From contig DATJYL010000056.1 of NCBI GenBank assembly GCA_035499655.1, forward strand, positions 1 to 57,739: a stretch of 57,739 nt of DNA, written 5' to 3'. Below, in pieces: positions 26,016 through 34,550 of this stretch (position 1 is its first letter; each line of letters begins with the position of its first letter). The DNA comes from Pirellulales bacterium (GTDB lineage: Bacteria; Planctomycetota; Planctomycetia; Pirellulales; JADZDJ01). Both the position numbers and the translations under genes were made by a program. The notes under the pieces were generated by a model. That model did not search any database. It had not been told where the DNA came from and worked only from the letters and a program-made list of their open reading frames with translations.

Positions 26016-27178
26016 TGGGACGCACTCACAACCTTCCGCGGTTCTTTTTCGAAATCTCCACTTGCCGTGCAGAGCAGAGGCAAAAGCTCGGCTTCACGCT
26101 GTTGGAAGTGATTCTGGCCTTGGGGCTTACGGTCTTGCTGATTGCTTTAATTTCAGCATCGGTCAGCGGCACGCTGCGATTGGTCGACACGGGCCAAACC
26201 AAAACCCAGCGCGATCAACTGGCGCGGGCCGTTATGGCAAAAATCGTCGCTGACGTGCGCGCCACCATCCGCTACGAGCCGTTCGATTCCAGCGGAATGA
26301 TGTCGTATCCGAAGACCGCCTTGAACGATTCCACCGGCGCCCAATCGGGAAGCAGCACGAGCAGCTCGACTGGGAGCACCGGAAGCACCAGTGGCACAAC
26401 AGGAAGCAAAACTGGAACCAGTGGCAGCAAGGGAGGCGGTAGCACGGGCTCGAGCAGTGGTTCAGGCTCGAGCAGCGGCAGCGGTTCATCTTCCAGTTCC
26501 GGAAGCAGTTCTAATTCCAGCAACAGCAGCGACTCCACGACTACCGAAACAATAGCCGGCGTGGTTGGCGATACCTACGGGCTGATTATCGATGTCGGTC
26601 GACTGCCGCGAATCGACGAATACACTGGCAACAGTGACAATTCATCTACCGTGCCACCAAGCGACGTGCGAACCATCACGTATTTCCTCGCCGGCCCCAC
26701 GGCGCCACCTTCGCAAGTGATTTCTACTAGCAACGTGGTCGACGGAACGGGGCTGGTCCGCTGCGAAATGGATCACGCCATGTGGGAATACGCCTCAGAA
26801 AATGGACAATCCACGACCGATGGTGCCGTGATTCTCGCGCCGGAAGTTCTGGGCTTGGAGTTTGCATACTTCGATGGATCCGAGTGGGATACCTCGTGGG
26901 ACACCACTCAAAACAGCGGCCTGCCGCAAGCCATTAAAATTTCGATGATTTTGGCCGACCCCGCGCATGCCGGGCAGGCCAACTACACGCCACCCCAGTA
27001 TGCGTCGGTCGCCGATGCAGCGGCCCAGGACCCCGACAGCGTCTACAGCACGGTCATCCGTTTGCCGGCCAGCGATCCGATTCAGTTGCCAGCCAGCAGC
27101 TCACAGTCGTCGGGCTCCAGCGGCAGCAGTTCAAGTTCTGGTGCTTCTAATTCGGGAAGCAACACCCAAGCCCAGTAA
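26012..27178 (+). CDS. gspJ: Minor pseudopilin GspJ
   Basis: A 388-residue pseudopilin-like protein. ATG 26012 overlaps the gspI stop and follows GGGAGG. The prepilin site is LG^FTLLEVILALGLTVLL (Gly27/Phe28). LVDTGQTKTQRDQLARAVMAKIVADVRATI then fits GspJ. A Ser/Gly/Thr tract of roughly 65 residues (about 110-175) and a Ser-rich C-terminal tail make it about twice the usual GspJ length. The globular part between the tracts contains ALKISMI-type features (QAIKISMILADP). Confidence 0.85.
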   Translation: MMGRTHNLPRFFFEISTCRAEQRQKLGFTLLEVILALGLTVLLIALISASVSGTLRLVDTGQTKTQRDQLARAVMAKIVADVRATIRYEPFDSSGMMSYPKTALNDSTGAQSGSSTSSSTGSTGSTSGTTGSKTGTSGSKGGGSTGSSSGSGSSSGSGSSSSSGSSSNSSNSSDSTTTETIAGVVGDTYGLIIDVGRLPRIDEYTGNSDNSSTVPPSDVRTITYFLAGPTAPPSQVISTSNVVDGTGLVRCEMDHAMWEYASENGQSTTDGAVILAPEVLGLEFAYFDGSEWDTSWDTTQNSGLPQAIKISMILADPAHAGQANYTPPQYASVADAAAQDPDSVYSTVIRLPASDPIQLPASSSQSSGSSGSSSSSGASNSGSNTQAQ

Positions 27179-27191
27179 CGGAGACCTACTG

Positions 27192-29549
27192 ATGAAAGAC
27201 TGCAGCCGCGGTTTCAACCTTCAGCGAAAGGGTGTTCGCCGCGTTCGTCGGGCAAATGCGCGGTCGACCGTCGAATTTCATCCCGAACGCAGCGCCCTGG
27301 TGCTGGTAATCGTGCTGGTCGTGATCGCCGTGATGACTTTGGCCGCGTACAGTTTCACGGAACTGATGCTAACGGAACATCAGGCCGCTCGCGTAGTCGG
27401 GCGGCAAGCCCAAGCGCGGGCTTTGGTGGAATCGGCAGCCGATTTTTTGCGCACGTATCTGTCTCAGACGCCGGACGCCATCACTCAAGCCGGCGGTTGT
27501 TACGATAATGCGGCTCAATTTCAAAGCCAACTGGTCATGGACGATGGCACACCGCGCGGGCGTGGGCGGTTCAGCATCGTGGCGCCGAAAATCGAAAACG
27601 GCACCGTCACCGGAGTGCGCTACGGTTTGGAAAACGAATCGGCCAAGTTGAACCTTAACGCCTTGGTCCAAATGGATAAGGAAAACCCCGGCGTGGGTGA
27701 ACAGTTGCTAATGACCTTGCCCGGCATGGATGTCAACATTGCCGACGCCATTTTGGACTGGCTCGATCCCGACGACGATCCGCGCGAAAACGGTGCGGAA
27801 AGCGATTATTACGCCGCGCTGAATCCGCCTTACGCTCCCAAAAATGGTCCGCTCGACACCATCGAAGAGCTGTTATTGGTTCGCGGCGTCACGCCCCAAT
27901 TGCTCTTCGGCGCAGACGCCAATCGCAATGGCATCATTGATGCCGGCGAGCAGGGAAACGCCTCTCTGGCTCAAAGTTATGGAGCCGATCCGGAAATGGA
28001 CCGCGGCTGGGCGGCGTATCTCACGCTGTGCGGCAAAGAGGCCAACGTGCAACCCGATGGCACACCCAAAATCAATCTCAACGACAAAAATCTCCAGGAA
28101 TTGCACGACAACTTGTCTGCGGTGTTCGACGACGACTGGGTGAATTTCATCCTGGCATATCGAATTTACGGGGGTACCCAACCCAGTTCCGGCTCGTCGA
28201 CCAATGGTTCGTCTGGGACGTCAAACGGCGGAAATGGTGGAAACGGCGGAAATGGCGGGCCGACTGGAGGACAAGGAACTCCAACCGGTCTGGTCCTGCG
28301 GCACTCTCCATTTCAATTCGTGTTTTTCCAAGCGCCAGGAGGTGGAGGTGCGGCGGCAGGCGGAGGACGCGGTGGCGCGGGCGGCGGGGGTGCTGCCGGT
28401 GGTGGCGGTGGTGCGGCGGGCGGCGGCAGTGGTGCAGGACGCGGAGGCCCAGGTGGTCAAGGAACGGGTGGCAATGGCGGGCCCGGTGGCGGCGGACGTG
28501 GAGGAAAAGGTGGCGGCGGCAAAGGTGGACCAGGAGGGGGTGGTCCCGGTGGCGGCGGACGGGGCGGACGCGGTGGTTTTGGCGGCGGGGGCGGCCCGGG
28601 TGGCGGTGGGGCATTCGGCGGCGGAAGAGGAGGTAGAGGCGGCGGAGCTGCGGGCCGTGCTGGCGGTGGAACAGGCGGCGGAAGCGGAAATGAAGTTTCT
28701 CCCGGCGACATCGATCTGGGCGACCTCTCCAAAGTTCAGCCCAAGGCCAACATTAACAGTGTGCTGGACTTGATCGGCGCACGAGTCCAGGTTCCCAAGA
28801 ACGCATCGACCACTGGAGGAACTACCGGAGGAGGCGGAGGTGGAAACTCGGCGACGGCAACTGTTACGCTGAGTTGCCCATTTCCAGCCGAGGCCTCGCA
28901 GGCTGAACAATACCTGCCCGAATTGACCGATTACGTGACGACCAGTTCGGCACAGTCCTTCCCGGGCCGGATCAACATCAACCAGGCGTCACGGACGTTG
29001 TTGTTGGGCATTCCTGGCTTGACCAGCGACATGGTCGATCAAATCCTCTCGCAGCGCGAGCCAGAATATACCGGTCAACACCCCGAGATGCGGTCGGAAA
29101 CTTGGCTGTACGTTGACGGCATCGTTACGCTGGACGAAATGAAAACGTTGATGCCCTACATCACTGCCGGAGGCAGCGTTTATAGCGCCCAAATTGTCGG
29201 CTATTTTGACGACGGGGGAACAGCCAGCCGCGCCCAAGTAATTATCGACGCCACCGCCAACTCCAGCCAGGCCACAGGCGGCAGCACTACGGGATCGACC
29301 AGCGGTAGCTCTTCTTCGTCGGGAAGCGGCAGTACCGGCTCCCAGGCTTCAACCAGCAGTTCGCAGGGCTCAAGTAGTGGCTCCAGTGGGAGTTCCGCGA
29401 ACAGCAGCGCGAGCAATTCCAGCAGTTCTGCAACGGCTGGTAGCGGCGAAACTACAACTAGCCTTCCCCGCATAGTATTCTGGAGAGATATGACCCACTT
29501 GGGCCGCGGCTTCCCGTTGGAGACCTTGGGCGTCGGAACTACTCAATAA
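27192..29549 (+). CDS. gspK: GspK-type minor pseudopilin with long Gly-rich insert
   Basis: A 785-residue protein; typical GspK is about 320. ATG 27192 has GGAGA 8 nt upstream. The N-terminus RSALVLVIVLVVIAVMTL is a GspK-like transmembrane helix with Ser at -1. The segment AKLNLNAL, then LLMTLPGMDVNIADAILDWLDPDD, is the GspK signature region, and a second helix-hairpin-helix-like region (INQASRTLLLGIPGLTSDMV) lies near residue 600. In between, about residues 340-500 are Gly-rich (GGAGGGG type), and the last ~60 residues before the end are Ser-rich. In the T2SS, GspK caps the pseudopilus tip with GspI and GspJ. Confidence 0.85.
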   Translation: MKDCSRGFNLQRKGVRRVRRANARSTVEFHPERSALVLVIVLVVIAVMTLAAYSFTELMLTEHQAARVVGRQAQARALVESAADFLRTYLSQTPDAITQAGGCYDNAAQFQSQLVMDDGTPRGRGRFSIVAPKIENGTVTGVRYGLENESAKLNLNALVQMDKENPGVGEQLLMTLPGMDVNIADAILDWLDPDDDPRENGAESDYYAALNPPYAPKNGPLDTIEELLLVRGVTPQLLFGADANRNGIIDAGEQGNASLAQSYGADPEMDRGWAAYLTLCGKEANVQPDGTPKINLNDKNLQELHDNLSAVFDDDWVNFILAYRIYGGTQPSSGSSTNGSSGTSNGGNGGNGGNGGPTGGQGTPTGLVLRHSPFQFVFFQAPGGGGAAAGGGRGGAGGGGAAGGGGGAAGGGSGAGRGGPGGQGTGGNGGPGGGGRGGKGGGGKGGPGGGGPGGGGRGGRGGFGGGGGPGGGGAFGGGRGGRGGGAAGRAGGGTGGGSGNEVSPGDIDLGDLSKVQPKANINSVLDLIGARVQVPKNASTTGGTTGGGGGGNSATATVTLSCPFPAEASQAEQYLPELTDYVTTSSAQSFPGRININQASRTLLLGIPGLTSDMVDQILSQREPEYTGQHPEMRSETWLYVDGIVTLDEMKTLMPYITAGGSVYSAQIVGYFDDGGTASRAQVIIDATANSSQATGGSTTGSTSGSSSSSGSGSTGSQASTSSSQGSSSGSSGSSANSSASNSSSSATAGSGETTTSLPRIVFWRDMTHLGRGFPLETLGVGTTQ

Positions 29550-29628
29550 TTCTCACTCAACCGCAGCATTATTTCGGCGCGCCCCAAACATCTCATTCTG
29601 AAACCAAGAAACTACACATCTCCACGCC

Positions 29629-31257
29629 ATGGCTCAACTTCTTGCACTTGAATGGGACGATGCTGAAGCCCGAGTGGCCGTGGCCGACCTACGCCGCGGC
29701 AGCGTGGTGTTGGAGCAAGCGTTTGCGGTTTCGCTGCCGGGCATTTACCGCCCGCTCGGAACCCCGCTCTCCGAAACGGCCGGTCCATTGTCGTTGAGCG
29801 GCGAGCATGACCTGGGCGCGATCGGACGGCGAATCAGCGAGGCACTGGCCGCCCGCGGAATCCACCATGGAAAAACTTTGGTGGCAGTCGGGCGCGCAAA
29901 CATCGAATTGAAAAATCTCACGTTGCCTCCCGCTCCGCCGGAAGAACTGCCGGAGTTAGTGCGCTTCCAGGCGGAACGCGAATTTAACACGCTGACCGAC
30001 GACTGGCCCTTGGATTTCATTCCCTTGCCGAGCGAATCGGGCGAAGCCCTCACCGTGTTGGCGGCTGCCATTTCGCCGGAACTGGTGGGCGAAATCCAAA
30101 TCACCTGCCAGGCCGCCGACTTAAAGCCGGCACGCTTGATTTTGCGTCCCTGTGCAGCGGCTTCGCTGCTGTCGCGCGCCCGTCCCGGCAGTGAAGGAAA
30201 ATTGCGGCTGTTGGTCGATTTGCTCGCCCAAGAAGCCGACCTAACGGTTCTGGCGGGCGATTCGGTCGTATTCATGCGCACGGCGCGGCTGCCGTTGGAG
30301 GCCTTCCAAACCGACCCGGTTCGCACCATGTTGCCGGAAATCCGGCGGACCATTGCCGCCGTTCATGCGCGCCTGCATGGACAACACATCGAAGAAGTAT
30401 TTTTGTGCGGCGAGGGTTCGGCCCAGGGAGTATTGGCGCGGGAAATCGGTCGGGAATTGGAACTTCCTGCCGAAGTCTTCAACCCCTTAACCTGCTGCAC
30501 GCTGGGGGGCGATTTGCGGCGGAACATGCCGGAACATCCCAGCCGATTCGCTCCGCTGGTCGGCATGCTGCTGGACGAGGATGCCCCGGGCATCGCCACC
30601 ATCGACTTTCTCAACCCGCGCCGCAGGCCCGAAGCGCCAAACCGACGGCGAGAGTGGACCATTGCGGGCGTTGCGGCGGGAGCATTGGTGGCCATCGGCG
30701 TGTTGTTGATTTGGCTGAAACTAAACAGCATGAACGGGGAGATTACAGCGCTTGCCGAGCAGGCGAAACAGATGAATCCGGACCTAAAGCATGCTGACGA
30801 AATCATCAAAAAAACCGCGGAAGTGGAAAAATGGATCGGCGGCAACGTCAATTGGCTGGACGAAATTGCTCGTTTGGCTTCCAAAGCGCCACCGGCCCAG
30901 GAATTCATGCTCACGTCGATAACCACGCCCAATGACAACTTAAAAAACATCAGCAACATCCACTTAGAAGGACGCGCCCGCGATACCAGCGTCGTCGAGC
31001 ATTTGCCGCAATCTCTGCGCGACGAGCAGCACGAAGTTACGCCCAAAAGCGCTGAGGAAGACGATCGTCAACGGAAAGATTATCCCTGGACGGTGAAAGC
31101 CGATATCCGCATCAATCCGGTTTCAACCGCCGTGCCCGCCAAATCGCCCGCTTCGGCCGCGGCATCGAAGACGACGGTCCCAGAGAAAACAGCACCGGAA
31201 GCGCCGCAGGCCGCCGCGCCACTGCCTCCCAAAACCACGGAGGCCGGCTCGCCATGA
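29629..31257 (+). CDS. gspL: GspL-like assembly protein (PilM-PilN arrangement)
   Basis: A 542-residue inner-membrane protein. Residues 1-330 resemble the actin-like cytoplasmic domain of GspL/PilM (start LLALEWDDAEARVAV, later LRLLVDLLAQEADLTVL). A single membrane helix lies at about 344-364 (WTIAGVAAGALVAIGVLLIW). The periplasmic part (365-480) resembles PilN/GspL, and the tail is an Ala/Pro/Thr/Lys-rich linker. The order cytoplasmic domain, TM, periplasmic domain is that of GspL, which recruits GspE. The symbol is by position and architecture, not close sequence identity. Its stop overlaps the next start (ATGA). Confidence 0.72.
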   Translation: MAQLLALEWDDAEARVAVADLRRGSVVLEQAFAVSLPGIYRPLGTPLSETAGPLSLSGEHDLGAIGRRISEALAARGIHHGKTLVAVGRANIELKNLTLPPAPPEELPELVRFQAEREFNTLTDDWPLDFIPLPSESGEALTVLAAAISPELVGEIQITCQAADLKPARLILRPCAAASLLSRARPGSEGKLRLLVDLLAQEADLTVLAGDSVVFMRTARLPLEAFQTDPVRTMLPEIRRTIAAVHARLHGQHIEEVFLCGEGSAQGVLAREIGRELELPAEVFNPLTCCTLGGDLRRNMPEHPSRFAPLVGMLLDEDAPGIATIDFLNPRRRPEAPNRRREWTIAGVAAGALVAIGVLLIWLKLNSMNGEITALAEQAKQMNPDLKHADEIIKKTAEVEKWIGGNVNWLDEIARLASKAPPAQEFMLTSITTPNDNLKNISNIHLEGRARDTSVVEHLPQSLRDEQHEVTPKSAEEDDRQRKDYPWTVKADIRINPVSTAVPAKSPASAAASKTTVPEKTAPEAPQAAAPLPPKTTEAGSP

Positions 31258-32213
31258 ATCCTCGCGAAAAAAAATTGGCCGTTGGTTTGGCAGCCGTGGT
31301 GGGCTTGCTGGCAGTGTACTACCTGTATGAGACCGTCGCCGGCAAGTTTAGCGACCGTGAAAAGCAAATCGACAGGTGGAATCAGACCATTGCTGATAAC
31401 CAAGCCAAAATCGACGCCGGCAACCGCGCACAAAAGAAAATGAAAAACTGGGAAAGCATCTCGCTTCCCAGCGATACGAAGATAGCGCCGTCATTATATC
31501 AAAGTTGGTTGATGAAACTCGTCGACGATGCGCAGCTTGAATCGGCCACCGTGCAACTGCAGACGACAGTCGGTCACACCGCCACCTTTGAGAAGTACGA
31601 CTTTCAAATCAAAGCCGATGCGGACATCTCGATGAAGCAAGTCGTGGATTTCCTGTACCGATTTTACTCTTCGAATCAACTTCACAAAATTCGCCAGTTG
31701 ATGATTAAGCCCCATGCCGATGGCAAAGCGCTGGACGTCACGATCGACATCGAAGCGCTGCTGCTGCCCGGCGCTGACCGGAAAGACAAGCTCAGCAACG
31801 AGAAGCTGAACCAACTAGCGCTGGGCGACGTCAAAACCTACGAAAAAGCCATTGATGATCGAAATTTGTTTTCCGAGTACGTGCCCCCGCGTCAACGCGC
31901 GGAGCCAACACGTCCAAGGAGTTCGCCGCCTATCGACGTGGCCAAGTTCGCCACGGTCACAGGCATCGTCGAGCAGGACGATCAACCGCAAGTTTGGGTG
32001 TTGGTGAAAACGACGGGCGAGCTGCTCAAACTGCACGAGGGAGAAGAATTCACCGTGGGCAACGTGAAGTGCAAAGTGCTAAAAATTGGCGTCCGTGACG
32101 CCGTGATCACCACCGAGGGAAAACTCGTGCAGGTTTTCATCGGCGATAATCTACGGGAGGGAACCGCCGTGCCGGCAGAGGATGCCGCGCCGCTGGATAA
32201 TGCTTCGCAGTGA
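31254..32213 (+). CDS. GspM/PilO-like protein with GspC/PilP-like C-terminal domain
   Basis: A 319-residue bitopic protein. A membrane helix lies at about residues 8-25 (LAVGLAAVVGLLAVYYLY). A short coiled coil follows, then a ferredoxin-like region at ~90-175 (KYDFQIKADADISMKQVVDFLYRFY) as in PilO/GspM. From about residue 205 (DRNLFSEYVPP) a second domain reads VTGIVEQDDQPQVWV, EGEEFTVGNVKCKVLKIGVRDAVI, which resembles the homology region of GspC/PilP that contacts the secretin. The fusion would explain why no separate gspC is present. It is the last gene of the operon and overlaps the preceding gene by 4 bases. Confidence 0.7.
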   Translation: MNPREKKLAVGLAAVVGLLAVYYLYETVAGKFSDREKQIDRWNQTIADNQAKIDAGNRAQKKMKNWESISLPSDTKIAPSLYQSWLMKLVDDAQLESATVQLQTTVGHTATFEKYDFQIKADADISMKQVVDFLYRFYSSNQLHKIRQLMIKPHADGKALDVTIDIEALLLPGADRKDKLSNEKLNQLALGDVKTYEKAIDDRNLFSEYVPPRQRAEPTRPRSSPPIDVAKFATVTGIVEQDDQPQVWVLVKTTGELLKLHEGEEFTVGNVKCKVLKIGVRDAVITTEGKLVQVFIGDNLREGTAVPAEDAAPLDNASQ

Positions 32214-32422
32214 ATGGCGCCGGCAGCGATTGCCGCAGGCAGGAAATGTCTCTAACCGACCGCTGACCGGCTTCCAAACATTCGAGATTGCCGAATAAGA
32301 CGATTTTGTCGCGCTACTTGTCCTAGCGCCTGTTGTTTTATTTATGTTGACAAACTCACCCGACAGATACAGCGCAAAGGAGGTTTTAGACCTCCGGAAA
32401 CACCCCTTAAATAGCTTCAGCA

Positions 32423-32450
32423 TTGCGGCCGGTCATTGGAACGCTATAAT
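32423..32450 (+). promoter_or_regulatory. Possible promoter giving a leaderless transcript
   Basis: A perfect TATAAT lies at 32445-32450, with TTGCGG (half-matching -35) at 32423-32428 and a 16-base spacer. Transcription 7-8 bases past the -10 box would start at the ATG at 32458, giving an mRNA with little or no leader. No Shine-Dalgarno sequence precedes that ATG. Confidence 0.4.
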
Positions 32451-32457
32451 TTCTGTC

Positions 32458-33318
32458 ATGAGTAAAGCTTCTTTATCTTTGATTTTTCTCGTCGGGGCTG
32501 GCTGCTTGCTAAGCAGTAGAATTGCCTGCGCCCAATATGGGGGCGGCATGGGAACGGGATATGGCGGAACGGGCGGCTCCAGCTTTGGCAGCATGGGGGG
32601 TGGCGGAGTCACCGGCAGCATGACTTCCAGCGGCGGCGCCTTCGGACAGCGAACCATTGGCGCCGGCGCCGGATTAATGGGCGGTTCGAATGGTTTTGGC
32701 TCGATGAACGGCTCAACTTCCGCCTTCGGCACCGGGCGCGGCATTGGATTTAACAATCTCACTTCCGTCGGAACCCAAGGCGGCAATTTCCAAGCTCAGG
32801 AGTTTGTCGGCGCCAACAGCGGCAGTTTCGTCGGCCAAATCCCCGGTTTAACCACCGGTCAAAACGGCATGAACGGAGGACTGGGCGGCGCCCTTGGCGG
32901 AATCGGCCAATTCGGCATGCAAAACAACCGCAATCGCATGAACCAGAATTTCGGCGGGCAAGGCGGCAACAATCGCGGCAGCATCGGCGCCACAATGCCC
33001 ACCAATTACACCGTCGCTTTCAGCTATCCCGCGCCGGCGAATTCGCAATTAGGCCAGAAGTTGTCAACCGAACTTTCCAAATCGCGCGGCATCACTGCGC
33101 TGGGGCCAATTGCGGTGCAGATGCAAGGGTCGACGGCTGTTCTCCGCGGGTCAGTGGCCACTGAGCACGATCGGGATCTAGCCGCGCAATTGGCGCTCCT
33201 AGAACCCGGGGTTTATCAAATCCGGAACGAACTGCGTTTGCAGTCTGATAATCTGCCGACCCCGGAAAACCATTCGACGCCGTCGAGTTCATCACTCCCG
33301 ACATTGCCGGCGCCGTAG
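32458..33318 (+). CDS. Glycine-rich secreted protein with C-terminal BON domain
   Basis: A 286-residue exported protein. ATG 32458 opens a signal peptide (LSLIFLVGAGCLLSSRIACAQ), which decides against the longer frame from 32344. Residues 25-170 are Gly/Met/Asn/Phe-rich and low complexity. Residues ~190-265 form a BON-like domain: LGQKLSTELSKSRGI, VQMQGSTAVLRGSVATEHDRDLAAQLALLEPGVYQIRNEL. BON domains bind membranes or mediate contacts in envelope proteins, including secretin-associated ones. It follows the gsp operon by 244 bases. Codons 212-286 overlap the lipoprotein gene on the other strand. Confidence 0.82.
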   Translation: MSKASLSLIFLVGAGCLLSSRIACAQYGGGMGTGYGGTGGSSFGSMGGGGVTGSMTSSGGAFGQRTIGAGAGLMGGSNGFGSMNGSTSAFGTGRGIGFNNLTSVGTQGGNFQAQEFVGANSGSFVGQIPGLTTGQNGMNGGLGGALGGIGQFGMQNNRNRMNQNFGGQGGNNRGSIGATMPTNYTVAFSYPAPANSQLGQKLSTELSKSRGITALGPIAVQMQGSTAVLRGSVATEHDRDLAAQLALLEPGVYQIRNELRLQSDNLPTPENHSTPSSSSLPTLPAP

Positions 33319-34462
33319 GGTTGATGTTTCCATTTTGTCCCGGAAAGCCCTGGTAAGCCGAAGGCATCTGACCAGGCACAATCATCTGACCCTGATTGTT
33401 GGCCGGCCCCTGCATGGGCATTTGCACCTGCACCGGCATTTGGTTCTGCACAGGCATTTGGCTCTGCCCGGACATTTGATTTTGCATCGGCAGGGCAACA
33501 GGAGCCGCTTGCTGAACCACGCCAGGAGTGAAAGCGGTGGCGCCAAATGGGGCAGCCGCCATGCCGCCTGCCGTTGGAACAGCAAATCGCGGCCGTGGCA
33601 CTTGCGGTATGCTGATGGTCGTCGTTTTCATGCGGCCATCGGGCGCCGTGGAAACATCGATCACCCCGTTTTGGTCTTCGGCGCCCGCCACAGCGGTACG
33701 AGCAACTCCGGAGGTATTGGAGGTCTGCATCACGCTGAACATTTGCGACTGCCCCGGAACCGCAGCCACTTGTTGGTAACCGACCCCTTGCACCGCTGCC
33801 GAAACAGGCCCTGCAACCCCCAGCGGCAGTTGTGGCACCGTCGGCAAGACAACCGGCTGGCCACTCAGCGTGACAGCCGCGGTTTGCGCAGCGGCATTCT
33901 GTTCAGCCGGCAGGGCTGGCTTTTCGGGCGTGATTCCAGGCAACAATTGATGCCCCTCGTCGCTGGTAATCATTTCACCTTTTTCACCCGTGAACCGCAC
34001 CACCAGACTAATTTGCTTCTGGAGCCCGCCGACTTCGTCCCACGGCAGCCAAATGCTGTACGAATCGCCCAATGAGCTTTTACTGTATTTCTTTTGAAAC
34101 TGGTCGGGGGTGAAAATGTATTTCTTGTCGGGAATGACATTTTTGGGATCACGATTGGTTTCGTCGAAGGCGTAGATCACCAGCGTGCCCTTAACTCTGA
34201 CCGGCTTGTTCGGGTCTTTGCCGTAAAAATACAGCCGACCGCCAAAGCCGCGAATGCCCTTGGGTTTGTCGGGTTGGGTTTGAACCGCATCAGACCAGAA
34301 GGCAACTACCTGCATGGGCGTATCAAACTTGCCGTCTTTGCCAATCTCCCAGGGAATGCCCTTGCTGAGATCAAACTCTGTGGCGCAGCCAGACAACATG
34401 GCCACGGCTAACGGGAGCGCCAACAGGGCCATGTTCGCGAGCAAGTGGTGATGGCTTTTCAT
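33092..34462 (-). CDS. Lipoprotein downstream of gspD
   Basis: A 456-residue lipoprotein. The signal peptide ends in the lipobox LSGC (Cys26), with Ala at +2, compatible with outer-membrane sorting. GAGG lies 6 nt before the ATG. Residues 30-180 form a globular domain unknown to me (PMQVVAFWSDAVQTQPD, GGRLYFYGKDPNKPVRVKG), seen in planctomycete lipoproteins. The remainder is low complexity, Pro/Gln/Met-rich (MPVQNQMPVQVQMPMQ). It starts 88 bases after gspD on the same strand and is probably co-transcribed. A pilotin-like role is inference from position. Its last 75 codons overlap the BON gene antisense. Confidence 0.7.
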   Translation of the reverse strand: MKSHHHLLANMALLALPLAVAMLSGCATEFDLSKGIPWEIGKDGKFDTPMQVVAFWSDAVQTQPDKPKGIRGFGGRLYFYGKDPNKPVRVKGTLVIYAFDETNRDPKNVIPDKKYIFTPDQFQKKYSKSSLGDSYSIWLPWDEVGGLQKQISLVVRFTGEKGEMITSDEGHQLLPGITPEKPALPAEQNAAAQTAAVTLSGQPVVLPTVPQLPLGVAGPVSAAVQGVGYQQVAAVPGQSQMFSVMQTSNTSGVARTAVAGAEDQNGVIDVSTAPDGRMKTTTISIPQVPRPRFAVPTAGGMAAAPFGATAFTPGVVQQAAPVALPMQNQMSGQSQMPVQNQMPVQVQMPMQGPANNQGQMIVPGQMPSAYQGFPGQNGNINPTAPAMSGVMNSTASNGFPGSADYQTANAVRSGFDKPRVLGAPIARLDPDRAQWPLTRGEQPSTLASAPQLAPAQ

Positions 34463-34550
34463 AATGTACCTCGATCTTTGACTTCACACATCAACCGACT
34501 TTTTCTCAAAAAACTTTTGTTGCCGCGGGATAATCACCCGGTGGACCGCA

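Noticed and set aside
28028-28910. Arg/Trp-rich, Val/Ala-rich and Pro-rich frames on both strands
   Set aside because: They are frame shadows of the Gly-rich insert of GspK.
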